Notes: generated from the sequence alone by a model not told the origin. Positions 1 through 10,859 are shown, counted from the first letter of the stretch. The stretch: DNA of 64,000 bases from Maylandia zebra (GCF_041146795.1 NC_135176.1:261286-325285); one strand, 5' to 3'. Translations and numbers: made by a program.

Positions 1-82
1 GAGGAGTTGGCTAATTACATACTTTTATATACAAAATAAAATACCTAATCACACACACCTAAAACAAGAGGCAAGAACTCAC

Positions 83-248
83 CCCACTGGAGAAAACCAG
101 AGACATACTTCTCCCTTGCAAAGGGTGAAGAGTAGAATTCCTGATAGACGCCAACCAGTAGATCCAACAGTGTTTGGAGTCCAACAGGTCCTGTGGTCCG
201 GTGGCCCTCTGCCAGATCAGATGCACCTAGGTCAGGCCCCGCTGACAT
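83..248 (-). CDS. dmpk: First coding exon of a DMPK/MRCK-type serine/threonine kinase (dmpk-like)
   Basis: The minus strand starts with ATG at 248-246 and codes for 55 residues beginning MSAG. It contains the block LLDLLVGVYQEF, then REKYVSGFLQW, and stops at a consensus donor (GTGAGT) right after the first base of a codon. This matches the N-terminal region that precedes the kinase domain in myotonic dystrophy protein kinase and its MRCK relatives. DMPK itself also begins MSA, has the LLDLLLGVHQEL block, and has an alanine codon after FLQW that fits a split after G. In the family this segment helps dimerise an AGC kinase that acts on the cytoskeleton and membranes. The kinase domain and all later exons lie beyond the left edge. 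The family is fairly sure from the motifs; choosing DMPK over CDC42BPG is inference, supported by the DACT3-like gene in the same window. Confidence 0.72.
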
Positions 249-1382
249 TTTTCCCAGGGGGTGAGGGCTTGGTTGTTTGTTTTAGTGCTGTAGTGAAGCC
301 CTGGTGTCCATGACTTTAAATCTTCAGTTTGCAGTTTCTCCGGTTTGACTCTTTAAAATTATGTCTATAGTAACGGCTTTCTCCAGATCACGACCTAATT
401 CTACTGCAAACCCTCCTCAGTTGCCTTTCCTTTCTAGCTGTTCTGCTTGATCACAGAACATGAGCAAAGGTTTTCATACAGACATCCTCTTTTTTTATCA
501 TATTCTCTATCCCTCCCTCAGTTTACTGTCACTTACACTCTCCCTCGCTTGTATGTCTTTCAGATGCCTGGATGTCTGTCGGGGTCTCTCCTTTTTCTTC
601 TCTTCCCATAGCCGTGCGTCTGTTAAGCCTGCAGTTTCTCCAACTCTGACTCAACACCTTTTTTGGTCTGGATCTCCCTCTCGCTGTCTTTCAGCTGCCC
701 CTTTTCAAAGTAATCCAAAGTTCCTACTGCAACAGTTTAAGGTAATAGCAAAGCACTGAACTGTTCAGAAACAATTCCTCTTTTCATTTTGTGCATTAGT
801 AGCTCTTTGTATTACCAGCCCTTGTTTGCTTTTATTCCCTGTCCTTCCTCTTGTGATAGAGCAAAGAGGAACTGCTGACCTGAATCAGTTCTAGATTTTG
901 CTTTTGTTTTGAAAATGTAAATCTCTTATTTTGTCAACTGTCCAAAATCTTTTTTTAGTTCTCTTCATTTTTTCTTCTGTCCCACCCTTCTCGTCTCTCT
1001 GTTATCCTTCTCAGTTCTCATCATGTCATATTTTTGTCACTCATTCTCTCAGGAATGCAGTAGAAGCCGTTTCCTCTCATCCAGTTCAATGGAGTTGAAA
1101 AATTGTATTGTTAGGGTTAAAATTGTTTGTTCATCTGTTACTACTGTTTGTATCCCTCTTTTGCCCTTGGCTGCCTGAGCTGTAGTGGTCTGTCTGTACT
1201 CTCTTTAACAAGATTTTTTTTCTTGTCCCCAACTTTTCCTTCTTTGACATTCCAAACAACCTGCCTCTTTTCCTCTCTCTCTTTTCCTTTTCTCCTCCTT
1301 ATTTATAAATACACTCACCTTACACTCAACATCACATACATTATATATGTGTATATATGAGTGAGAGAGAGAGAGAGAGAGA
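249..1382. other. Upstream region of the dmpk-like gene, no gene seen
   Basis: This is the 5' side of the dmpk-like exon. It is T/C-rich on the plus strand, with many pyrimidine runs, and ends in a short GA repeat (about 1360-1382). The open frames here are low-complexity and show no family motifs. It may hold the 5' UTR or promoter of the kinase gene, but no core promoter element is convincing. Confidence 0.5.
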
Positions 1383-2160
1383 CAGTCAAACCTATAATTA
1401 TTCACACCCCTGGCATATTTTGACTTAAAGTTGTTTTTATTCAACCAGCAAGTGTTTTTCTTTTTACCAGAAATGACACAGGCATATGTACAATGTACAA
1501 GAGGCATCATTGTGGGAAAAAAAATTCTCAGCTTTTGACATTTGAGCAAAACGTTTTATGTCCAGAATTATTCATACCTTTCACAGTAACCTATAGATAA
1601 GCCTTTATTGGTTATTGCAGCAATCAAACACTCCCTATAATAACAGACCAGCTTTTTGCATGTCTCCACAGGAATTTTTGCCCATTCGTCTTTAGCAATG
1701 AGCTCCAAATCTTTCAAGTTGGAGGGTCTTCTTGCCGTCACCCAGATGTTTAGCTCCCTCCACAGATTCTCAGTTGGATTCAAGTCAGGACTCTGGTTGA
1801 GCCACTGCAAAATGTTAATGTTTTTGTCTCCTAACCATTTCTTCACTACCTCAGCTATGCGTTTTGGGTCATTGTCGTGCTGAAATATCCACTGGTGCCC
1901 AAGGCCAAGTTCCTCTGCAGACTGCCTGATGTTGTCGTTGAGAATCTTCATGCATTGCTCTTTTAATGGTCCCATTTACTGTGAATAGGTTCCTTGGTCC
2001 ATTGGCTGGAAAACACCCCCAGAGCATTAGGTTCCCACCACCATGTTTGACAGTGGGGATGGTGTTCTTTGGGTTAAAGGCTTCTCTTTTTTCGCCAAAT
2101 GAAGGAAACATAATTGTGACAAAAAAATTCAATTTTTGTTTCATTTGACCATAGGTCAAA
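1383..2160 (-). mobile_element. Truncated Tc1-like transposon (C-terminal half of transposase)
   Basis: One terminal repeat (about 1383-1560) and the catalytic half of a Tc1/mariner transposase remain. On the minus strand, the frames at 1869-2159 and 1568-1975 read through [19 protein letters not shown], then HDNDPK, then NPTENLW, so the second aspartate and the glutamate of the DDE triad are still visible. The halves lie in different frames, and the N-terminal DNA-binding region and the other terminal repeat are missing. The right edge meets the inverted repeat that starts at 2164, next to a short duplicated TGACCATAGG. It is a dead remnant. Confidence 0.85.
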
Positions 2161-2163
2161 TGA

Positions 2164-2565
2164 CCATAGGTTTACACACCCACATTCTAACCTGAAAATA
2201 TGATTAAAGTTTATTTTGTGACCCAGAAAGATTAATAAGAATAATTTTGGTCGTGTCCAAATTCATGGGCTGCATCCTCCTGAGGCCGCATTTGCAGACC
2301 GATTACGTCACAGCGACGCGCCGAAGGCTGTAAAAATTCGTAGACTCCTCCGAATGCAGCCGACAAATTTGTCCTCCTTTCCCCCGAATTTGAAGGATGG
2401 GTCAGGTGTGTCCTTCGTGGCCTATCACATCCCAGAATTCATAGCCAAACTCCAGTTTCCAATAATGGCGGCCGCTACTAAGTTTTAAAATTCCCCTTCT
2501 AATCTTTATGGGTCACAAAATAAACTTTTAACATATTTTCAGGCGAGAAAGTAGCTGTGTAAACA
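2164..2565. repeat. Palindromic element with roughly 80-bp inverted repeats
   Basis: The sequence at about 2164-2243 recurs as its reverse complement at about 2487-2565 with roughly 85% identity by eye. Both arms contain a GTTTATTTTGTGACCCA core. The loop between them is another repeat unit (2248-2485). This looks like a small foldback or MITE-type element, or a DNA transposon that received the inner unit as an insertion. No coding potential is present and no superfamily can be assigned. Confidence 0.55.
2248..2485 (+). repeat. Left copy of an inverted repeat unit (CpG-rich, about 240 bp)
   Basis: The unit starts GGTCGTGTCCAAATTCATGG and is repeated in reverse complement at 3595-3831 with high identity over most of its length. 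It is rich in CpG and contains a GATTACGTCACAG core. The two copies point toward each other about 1.1 kb apart, with a solo LTR between them. The pair could be long terminal inverted repeats of a DNA transposon or two independent insertions of a MITE. Confidence 0.6.
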
Positions 2566-2639
2566 TCAAATATCTGCTCGATTTACCAAGGTATTGCATA
2601 TTTGCGAAAGTGCTTTGACTTTTCGGAGACGTCTGCTAC

Positions 2640-3024
2640 TATTAAATTCCGGTTCTTTTTCCTGAATTCCTTTGCCGACAGAGAAAGACTGGACTCAGTG
2701 GTCAAGCTCAAAAAAATCATCTTTATTGTACATTTCCGGAAACGGAGAACTGTAGACACGAACACGCACCCACAGTTCTAAAAACATTGCAAGCCAAAAG
2801 GCGTATATATAGTTCTGCTATATGTCACACACAGTTTTGATCTGGAGTGCACTCTGCTTAGTTTCACTTTCTGTATGCCACGCTTCCTGTTCTCTGCACA
2901 AAGCGTGCAGTCTCCTGTCAGCCTCCGACCTAGTTTATACTCAAAGTTGGCCCTCTCTTAAACTGGAAGCAAACTATATTAAAACAAGTAACAATAAGCA
3001 CTAAATATATATTTATTTCTTACA
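2640..3024 (-). mobile_element. Solo LTR with 4-bp target duplication
   Basis: Read on the minus strand, the 385-bp block starts TGTAAG and has a TATA-like stretch (about 2803-2812) followed by an AATAAA signal (about 2726). The block is flanked by CTAC at 2636-2639 and 3025-3028, a perfect 4-bp duplication typical of Ty3/gypsy-type integration. The far end reads AATA instead of the expected ACA, perhaps by mutation. No internal coding region is present, so it is the product of LTR-LTR recombination. It sits between the two copies of the inverted repeat unit. Confidence 0.7.
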
Positions 3025-3233
3025 CTACCCACCAGCTCGATAGCTAGCCGGGAGCTCGAGGGTCACTGAAGCCGCCGAGAACGGCACAACTCCCGGCACA
3101 TCATTTTCAGATCACCGCGGAGTTTCGCTGCTCGGGTTAAACGTAATATATAAGTCACTTAGACAACCTAAAAATGTTATTGTCAGGCTTTTTTCAGTGT
3201 TTTATTTGTTCGTGAGTAAATCCGTTTGGGTGA

Positions 3234-3300
3234 GATTAAAGTTATTAGATTAGATAAAATAAAACTTTATTAATCCCCTGGGTGGGTTCCTCCTTGGTTT
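3234..3300 (-). repeat. 3' tail of a LINE or SINE
   Basis: The ATAAAACTTTATTAATCCCC sequence is the reverse complement of a common fish retroposon 3' end of the form GGGATTAATAAAGT. A related tail ends the SINE at 59006-59187. Only the tail is recognisable. Confidence 0.5.
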
Positions 3301-3533
3301 TTACACAGCTGAATAAACGTCAAACAGAACTGATTAAACAGAAGTATGAGACAGTCGAGAATTTACGCCAGTGTCCTGTTATATTTTAGATAGCAAGGAG
3401 CAGACGGCGAGTTTATTAAACTCCACCGAGACAGCGGTGACGCTAATCAGAAGGCTAGACTGTCCAATTTCCCCAGCCTTTTACTTCGGGCCTACCCGAC
3501 CTTCTGAGGACCCGGCCCACGTAGACCGCGAAG

Positions 3534-3831
3534 GCCGGGTCCTCAGGAGGATGCAGCCCATGAATTTGGACACAACCTTTAAAACTTAGTAGAGCCACCA
3601 TTGCCGGAAAGTGGAGTTTGGTTGGGCCGCGCTATGAATTCTGGGATATGGTGGGCCACGAAGGACACACCCGACCCATCCTTCAAATTCGGGGAAAAGG
3701 AGGACACATTTGTCGGCTGCATTCGGAGGAGTCTACAAATTTGGACGGCCTTCGTCGTGTCGCTGTGACGTAATTGGTCTACAAATGCGTCCTCAGGAGG
3801 ATGCAGCCCATGAATTTGGACACGACCTTTG
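3534..3831 (-). repeat. Right copy of the inverted repeat unit, with a partial extra copy
   Basis: Positions 3595-3831 are the reverse complement of the unit at 2248-2485. The terminal sequence (CCTCAGGAGGATGCAGCCCA and what follows) occurs again at 3539-3590, so the right side holds one full and one partial copy in the same orientation. No gene is seen. Confidence 0.6.
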
Positions 3832-4637
3832 TTGAAATGAAGGAATTACACAGCGGTCTTTTCCTGTTTCATATGTTAGCTATGCTCTTTCTATTTTTGG
3901 TAATTCCATGCTGGTGGAAACCCAAACAAAACACGCATTAAGAGGCTGTAATACCTGTGTCTCAATCTCGCGGCCCATGTCATCCCTACTTGCAGCCCGC
4001 ATAATGATGTGACGAAATATTTTTTTTAATTATTGTTCAAAAAATTATCTAATATCTAATATGGAGGCAATAGGCAGAGTGTTACAGGCATAGACCTAAA
4101 GAATGTAGCCTCATGGGCCCAGTTGTAAGTAAGCTATTAAGACTCGACTGTACACTGTGTTCGTGTTTTCCTCCGAAACAATAAGTTCCGTTGCAGCAGC
4201 CTTTCAACGCCTCTCTCTGTCTCTTGCTAGCAAAGTTGACCCAGACAACAAAGTAAAGCTAGTTTTCGGCTACGAGGCCAACACGGAACCCGACATATTA
4301 GCCCTTTACTACGGTTCGGAGCTGCAGACCTGTTTTATATACAAATAGTTTTCTATACAAGATCGCTGCAAAAAGTGCAGCCGTACCTAATGTCCACCCT
4401 ACTGTTACTCATTTTATATTAAGATTTAAAAATCTAGTTGGTATCGGTATGGCAAGTAGCCTTCAGTAATAGTAATAAATCACACAGCAAAAGTACATGT
4501 AGTTGTAAAAAGCATGATAATACAGTATATTAAGTAATCCAAAGTATTCAGAATACCTTACTCTCAATGAGTTACGTAACGGAATACGTTACAAAATACA
4601 TTTTGGGGCATGTAAAGGTAACCTTCCCAACACTGCT
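3832..4637. other. No gene; hAT-like terminal sequence at the right side
   Basis: AT-rich sequence with no convincing exon. The short open frame at 4157-4348 has no family motif. The last 90 bases (about 4550-4637) read, on the minus strand, AGTGTTGGGAAGGTTACC followed by a GTAACG-type stretch, like the end of many fish hAT elements; the other end was not found. Confidence 0.45.
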
Positions 4638-5209
4638 ATTGGAGTATGGAGAAGTTTATTTTAAACAAAATAAAAGTTTTGGTTAAAAGTGATCTGGTGT
4701 TCACCAGGCACAGGCTGGAGCACAGGCGTCAACAAGTCCAGAAACCCGACGCAACGGTCTCAGTTTTCGGCAAGGTTCACAGTGGAGGTTTAGCCTGGGA
4801 GACCATGGGCAACGAGGCCGAAGAGCATCATCAAAGCCAACCATGGGCACCAAGCAGGTATCAACAGCATCCAGGAAACACAGACACACAATCTTGGGAA
4901 CAATCCAGGCGCTGGTCGGAAAACACCAGAAAAATGCCTTAGGGAAAACCTCAGCTTCACCAGCCGAATCCTCCTAAGCTACAGCCGAAATTACATCATC
5001 AAATTAAACTATTGGAAGTATTCTTTAAATTCAAAATTGTATTATAGGTCTTATTGATCTTGATCTTATTTTTAGGCAACGTAATGGCTTTTACACACGT
5101 AAAATGCAAAATTTCATGTGAAGAGACATGCCGACCGAGTCTAATATCAGGATGAATGCCCCTTTTCAGGCTGTCATTTTCAGGGTCTATATGAATTTTA
5201 AAATCAATC
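4638..5209. other. Unassigned region
   Basis: A moderately GC-rich block (about 4690-4960) is open in both strands for 60-98 codons but carries no recognised motif. It may be a decayed repeat. The rest is AT-rich with nothing recognised. Confidence 0.35.
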
Positions 5210-5767
5210 AAACTGTGGTTGATTCCTGAGCTGGAGTGGAAGAGGGGAGTGCTGATTCTTTCCTTTCCTTAACTCATAACATATTAACCCTGCTGTAGCC
5301 AGGTTTCTGTAAGGCAGCATAAATCAATATCCTGATCATTTATTAAATCGTTTACTAAAAGGGGCTTAACATTAGAGATTATTGTCCACATTTCACCATT
5401 TTATTCTTTGGTTCAGCTGAGGATTATATTATTCATTCTTTTTATTTTTTTCTTTCTGCTGATTTTTGGTTGGTTTTTTTGTGGTCTGGGAACTGGGGGT
5501 TTGCAGATGAGATGCTCCAGAGAGAGACAGCTTCTCGCTCCCAACTCGGGACGGTCATGTTTTATAGGGTTTATTAAATTTGGCCAGATTCCTAGAAATA
5601 AAAGCAGCTCCGTCCAAAGTGGGATGGATGCTGCCTCTCCTAACAAGAGGTTTCCCATTGGTCCAAAAAGCTCACCTCGTTTTTTGGATGCAACTCAAAC
5701 AGGCAGCACTTTAAGGAGAAATCAGGCTAAACATGTCACTCCTGGTCTGAGTGGGGAAGGGACCTGA
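5210..5767 (-). pseudogene. 5' fragment of an L2/CR1-like LINE (start of endonuclease)
   Basis: On the minus strand around 5290-5385 the translation reads LLVNDLINDQDIDLCCLTE followed by TWL. This is the first block of the apurinic-type endonuclease of L2/CR1-group LINEs; the same block is present in the near-complete LINE at 38372-41967. Upstream (5413-5658, minus) is an 81-codon frame that may be part of its N-terminal ORF. Stops and truncation show it is dead. Confidence 0.65.
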
Positions 5768-5787
5768 GAAAACGAGCCCAACATTTT

Positions 5788-6100
5788 GATGCATGCTCAA
5801 TCATCCAGGTAAGAAAATTCTGTTCATCTGGACATAGTGTTTTTTTTTGGAAGAAACGTTTCATCACCCATCCAAGTGACTTCTTCAGTCTCTGCAGGTT
5901 TCCCCAATCTTATAAACAGTACATTTGCATAATGACTGAAACCAGCCCACTGAAGGAACAATGGGCTAGGAGGTCAGTTCCTTCATCATAATTATGCAAA
6001 TTCTCATGACCATTGATCAACAATCACTGATCAATGGCCATGAGTACCATTCACAGAGAGTTGGGGAATGGCTGTAATCCCAGCATTGTAAGATAGCTTC
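5788..6100 (+). repeat. Terminal repeat (pLTR) of a Penelope-like element
   Basis: The block starts TTGATGCATGCTCAATCATCC and includes TGACTGAAACCAGCCCACTG and a short palindrome around TTGATCAACAATCACTGATC. A shorter relative of the same block lies at 25947-26158. It stands directly upstream of Penelope reverse transcriptase sequence, which identifies it as that element's terminal repeat. It contains the hammerhead-like segment annotated separately. Confidence 0.7.
5848..5893 (-). ncRNA. Hammerhead-ribozyme-like motif in the Penelope terminal repeat
   Basis: On the minus strand CTGAAGA is followed by a hairpin (GTCACT, loop TGGATG, GGTGAT, pairing with two G-U wobbles) and then GAAAC. This is the order of the hammerhead core: CUGANGA box, helix II, GAAA box. 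The consensus has U where this copy has A in CTGAAGA, and helices I and III are not clear, so it is probably a degenerate or inactive copy. Hammerhead motifs are known in Penelope-like elements; this assignment is inference. Confidence 0.45.
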
Positions 6101-6129
6101 AGATGCCGACAAAACAGGATTACTCCTAA

Positions 6130-6937
6130 AATTCTATAAATGAGCTCTTTCAGTTAAAGGCTTCCGGGCAACAAAAATCCTCCAGAAGGCACAGCACCAG
6201 CTGCTTAATGAATGGGTGAGGCAAACAAATTTTACCATTGATGTGGGTAGGTGGGGATGGTGCACAGTATTGCTAAACCAGAAAGACTATCATGAGAAAA
6301 TTTTGTCACTGCTCCGTGACGAAAATACTTATGAGCCCCTTAAACGAGACCCAGGAAGTGGCTACAGGAAGAGGGTGATAGACTGTCTGAAGCATTTAGA
6401 ACAAGACAAGGCTATTGACCGGACCTCATACCTCAGGCTATACCCAGGGGAAACTACACAAAGTCTGTATGGTTTATCAAAGATACATGAACAGAATGCA
6501 CCTTGAAGACCGATTGTCTGTATGATCAACTCGGTCACCTATAACATCTCTAAGTTTCTGGCTTCGACTTTCAATCCGCTGGGAGGCAGCTCTGAACACC
6601 ACATCCAGAACACCTTGGATTTTTTTGAGAAGTTGAGAGATGTCATTATGGAGGCAGGTGAAACCATGGTCTCGTACGACGTTACATTTCTCTTCACTTG
6701 CATCCCAATCACGGAAGCATGTGTTTGCTTTTGGAACTGTGTCTTAATTCCAGCTACTTCACATACAAGGGTCAGCTCCACAGGCAGAAACATGGGTGTG
6801 CCATGGGTTCCCCAGTTTCACCCATTGTGGCCAATTTGTACATGGAAGAAGTGGAAAAGAGGGCTTTGTTATCCTACCCTGGAACACCACCAAGTCATTG
6901 GTTCAGGTATGTGGATGACACCTGGGTGAAAATCTAA
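6130..6937 (+). pseudogene. Penelope-like element reverse transcriptase fragment
   Basis: Pieces in several frames together give the Penelope RT order: a KIHEQ block near 6480, MVSYDVTFLFTCIPI (motif A, about 6667), HGCAMGSPVSPIVANLYMEE (motif B, about 6792) and FRYVDDTWVK (motif C, about 6904). MGSPVSPIVANLYME and YVDDTW are characteristic of Penelope rather than of LINEs. Frameshifts separate the blocks, and the GIY-YIG nuclease that should follow is missing because the sequence switches at about 6940-6975 to an L1 fragment. The element is not functional. Confidence 0.85.
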
Positions 6938-6959
6938 TTTAAACCGGGTCAAGTTGAAC

Positions 6960-9900
6960 TACAAACACCACCAAGTGTGGTTCAATTTCTTACTCTTAAA
7001 ACCCCAAAATTACTTTCCAAAAAATACAGAATGCTTTCTAAAACAGATGAATCAATATCACTTCCTATTGCAAAATGGGAAGCGGATTTATCAGTTAACT
7101 TAGACCAAAACTTCTGGACTCAGATTTGCTTAAAAACCTTTCATCTAATTAGAAATCCCAGTCTTCAATTAATTCAATACAAAATATTACATAGAGTGCA
7201 CTATACAGGTCATAGGATGTTCAAGATGGGTTATACATCTACCAACAACTGCTCACACTGTCAAACCAATACACCGGACAATTACATCCAGGCTCTTTGG
7301 TTCTGTCCACCAGTTCAGAAGTTTTGGCGCGAGACATGTGAGGACTTGTCAAAGTGTCTGAAATGTAACATTCCAACTTCCCCTTTAGTGTGTTTGTTGG
7401 GCAGCTTAGATAATGTTACTACAGATAAGAATATAGCCCATATGGTTTTCACTGCCCTATGCATAGCCAAGAAAACAGTCCTCATGAACTGGGGAAAAAA
7501 AAAAAATCTTAATTCTAACCAATATAGAAATTATCTATTAGATTACATTAGTCTTGATACAGCCTCTGCCACCACATCAGATCAATTGCTCTGGGCTCCT
7601 TTGATTAGGTCCATCACCTAGTGGGGATGGGGGGTCATAGTTTGGTCCCACCTTCGCTGGGGTAGGGACAGGCTTAGGGCGTCAGGGGGGTTCCCCAGGA
7701 GCATCTTCCTTGGGGGGCTCAACCCGGGGTGGCAGTCATGGCCTATTAAGGACTCTGTTGGCTCTTAGGTGACGGTTTCCGTGTGGCTGCATGCAGCGGG
7801 GCTAGGGGAGGGTCCGTGCTGACGGACGTGGGTTACTGACCTGGTAGCCTGGCTGCCCCTGGGTGGGTCCCGGACCGGTGTAAGGTTCTGGAGGCACACC
7901 GTCTCTGGGCTGGGGCCCTAGCCGGGCCTCGGGTCCTGGTTGTTATGTTGCCGGGGTTGTGGGCGGGTGGGTGTATGGGGGCCCGGGCCTGGCGCAGCGT
8001 TCCGCCAGTGCATCGAGCCACCTTGGGGGCTCTTCAACTGGTGGGGGAGGTTGTTACATCTTGCAGGAGGTCTCCTCTCTTCAGGAACTGACTCTGCAGG
8101 AGGGGGGAGATACAGGAGAGGTGGAGGAAGATCTCAGCCTGGGTGTCTATTGTCTTGTGTAGTCTGGAAGATGAGTGGATGGTGGGGTGGGTGCAGTTTT
8201 CTCTGTGGTGGGGTTGGGTGGACTGTCCCGGGCTCTGTGGGGCCGGGCGGCGCTGCTGTTCTGGGCCCCGGTCCGGATGGGCCTGGGCCCCCTTTCCCTG
8301 GCGGGTTGCGGAGTATGGGGGTGCCTACTGGGTTCAGCGGGGGAGCTGGCCCCGGGAGGGGTCACTTGCCCCTCCCTTCCTTCCCTCCCCGTCTCCAGCT
8401 GCCTCCCTCTTCCCGCTCCACCACAATCACCCACACATGCAGGGCCTTGGGGTGCAGGTATGTCACCAGGGTGCAGGGGAGGCATCCCCCCTCTGTCCCC
8501 TTCTGGCTGCCTCTGCCTCAATTTTATCCCACAACTTAGACATTCACATTACTCACACTCTCATAACACATACATATAGGATCTTGGGGGTGGGCACGCT
8601 ACACAGACTCCAAAAGACCATCAGGGTGTACACCTCACCCCTGGCGTCGTTGCCCACCTCTCAATTTTAAATACACGTGGACACTGAGGGCTATCAGGAG
8701 GGGCTATGCGCTTACCTGCTGCTTTCTGGCAGGTGGCTCCATGCCCTCCTGGAACACATGCATCAACATTACATATGAGAGGGCGGAGGGAGATTTGGAG
8801 TCTTCTCACACCCCCGTTCTCTACGACCTGCTGGAGCGGGGGGTCAGGAGGGGGAGTTGGCCGTCCGACTGGGGTCTGGAGTGTGGGGCCTCCCTGCTGC
8901 TGCGGAGTTGGGGCGGTCTGCTTCTCCCCACCGCAGGGAAAAGGGTAACACTACCTGGTTCTGGGTGCAGTTTCCCCCTCCAGGGGCAAGGGTACCTAGA
9001 CCCGGTTCGTAGAGTACGCTTGGGGAGTGTGATTGTGTGTACAGTGTCTCTTTATGTCTGTCTCCACGTTGGTTGAGTAATTGTATATGAGAGCATGAGG
9101 GTGGGAATGGATGTTTGCATCTGTGTGTGCCTCTATGTCTGTGTCTATATGTCAGGTCGGGTATCAGACGCCACCTCTCTGGGGACATCTCAGGCCCTCT
9201 AAGGTATGGAGGCCTATCTCCCCCTACCACTTCCCCTGCCGGTGGCAGACGCCCTCAGACATCAGTGCGTTGTGGTTCTTTGTGTCCGGGGATGGGCGCC
9301 CAGGTACACACCGGGTCACTCCTTGGTGGCTGCTTGTCGGGGCCTGGAGCCTGGGGCTCGCTCGGGCCACTTCGGGGGTGGGGTGCCCTCGGCCTCTCGG
9401 CCTGGGGCTCGGTCACTCTGGCACAGCTGGCTGCCGGCAGAGCTCACGGGCACGTCACTGCAACCCCCCTTGGCTTCTGAGTGAGCCCTCATCTGGGACT
9501 CTCCTCAGCTCTTTCAGGGATAGTGGCGCAGCTGCCCCTCTGCTGGTCTTCCTTGGTCTCTTGTGTTCTGAGGGTCTGGAGTCTGGATCTCCTCCATACC
9601 TGCTTCAGGAGGACGGGGCTGTGGCCCCCCCACACCCTCTAGCAGATCATTACATGAAGGAACCTTTTAAAAACAAGCGCGTCCATGCTCACAGGTGTAC
9701 ACACGGGTGCTCACACACACAAACTACACCCTTTTTGGCTCCTACCTCAAAGCACACTGTGTTCTGTTGATCTTATGTGCTGCACAATAATGTTTAATAT
9801 TTAGTATTTACTGTTATATTCCCATATATCATTGTGATGTTGTTTATTGTATTGCTCTCGTTTTCTTCTGCTTGTTTTATTTTTTCTTTCTCAACAGGTG

Positions 9901-10100
9901 ATCCAGGTGATTGATATATGCATTTTTTGTCTGCTTATTTAGTTGTTTTTTTTTTTTTTTTGCCCTTTATCCCCATCCCTCTTCTCCGCTGTTTCCCCCC
10001 CCCCTCTCCTCTTCCTTTCTCCCTTTTCTTTTCCTCATTCAAGTCTGTCCCGTATCTAGCAAGTGAAAATAAATAAATAAAATAAACAATAAAAGGTGAA
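6960..10100 (+). mobile_element. 5'-truncated L1-like LINE with a very long GC-rich 3' region
   Basis: The element begins inside ORF2 (annotated separately), and after the stop at 7621 runs for about 2.4 kb of G/C-rich, CpG-containing sequence with no conserved protein. It then turns pyrimidine-rich (about 9940-10040) and ends in an A-rich tail with repeated AATAAA (about 10070-10100). The simplest reading is one L1-type insertion with an unusually long 3' UTR. The long open frames in the GC-rich part follow from base composition. Confidence 0.65.
6977..7621 (+). pseudogene. C-terminal part of L1-type ORF2
   Basis: The 214-codon frame carries the C-terminal landmarks of fish L1/Tx1-type ORF2: IQYKILHRVHYT, then a C-x2-C segment (CSHCQ) followed by ALWFCPPVQKFW. 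Equivalent landmarks occur in the L1 at 17264-21637 (IQFKVIHRVHF, CDKCHG, FLCPELEGFW). Reverse transcriptase and endonuclease are missing, so this is a 5'-truncated copy. Confidence 0.85.
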
Positions 10101-10485
10101 TCAAATAGACCATTACGGCAAGGCTGGGATGGTCAATTTGGTAAAGTAAATCCGTTGGGCATCTTTCTTCGCCTTTAGACAATAATTCTGATGGCAAAAG
10201 AGCCAAACGGGACAGGCAGAAGAAAGAAAAGAAAAGAAAATGCTAACATTGGAAAAACAATGTTACATTCATAAATTCAATATTGATTTTAAGCAACCTC
10301 CAGTTGATGTAACTGAGTACTACTAATGTGAATTGTTATTTGACAGAATCGACATTTGTCCTTAGCCATCAGTTTCAGGTTTCCTTCAGTGTCGCCTACT
10401 CTGGCCCCAGAAAACAAACAACTAGGGTTGCTGGTATATCTTTGTATTTCTAAAATTTGCTCCACGGTCAGTGTGTCAGCCTGTT
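10101..10485. other. No gene seen
   Basis: AT-rich spacer between the L1 tail and the LTR that starts at 10491. Contains a short GAAAAGAAAA run near 10225. No exon, RNA gene or repeat is recognised. Confidence 0.5.
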
Positions 10486-10859
10486 TTTTCTGTCAGGTGT
10501 CGCTGTGTGCAGGCAGGAATAGGACCCAAAGTGCAGGCTCACGGCAGTAGTGATGGGACGTTCTGTATCGAGGCTTCGGAGCGTGTGTCGAGTAATGGAG
10601 GGGGCGTTTCCGCGAAGCGCGTATCGAGGCTTGCTTCATTTATGGGAGGAGCTGAAAATGATGACGTCCGAAGCCTCGCTGCCCGGCTGTACCACGTGAC
10701 TGGTTCATGAAGTGGTTCGAACTTTGCCGCGAGATATGACAGCGATATAAACCCCTCAGACTTCATTCAAAATGTGGGTGTTTGATGGAGAGTTGCAGTT
10801 AGTGAGAGTTAGAGACAGTTTGGAGGTTTATGAGAGTGAGGAGAGAAAGTCAGGAGAGA

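Noticed and set aside
1360..1382. GA repeat as a regulatory GAGA site
   Set aside because: A simple short repeat beside a Tc1 end; no independent support.
7940..9770. Several long open frames on both strands in the GC-rich block
   Set aside because: Stop codons are rare in GC-rich DNA; the translations are Gly/Pro/Leu-rich with no motif and overlap each other. The block looks like an L1 3' region.
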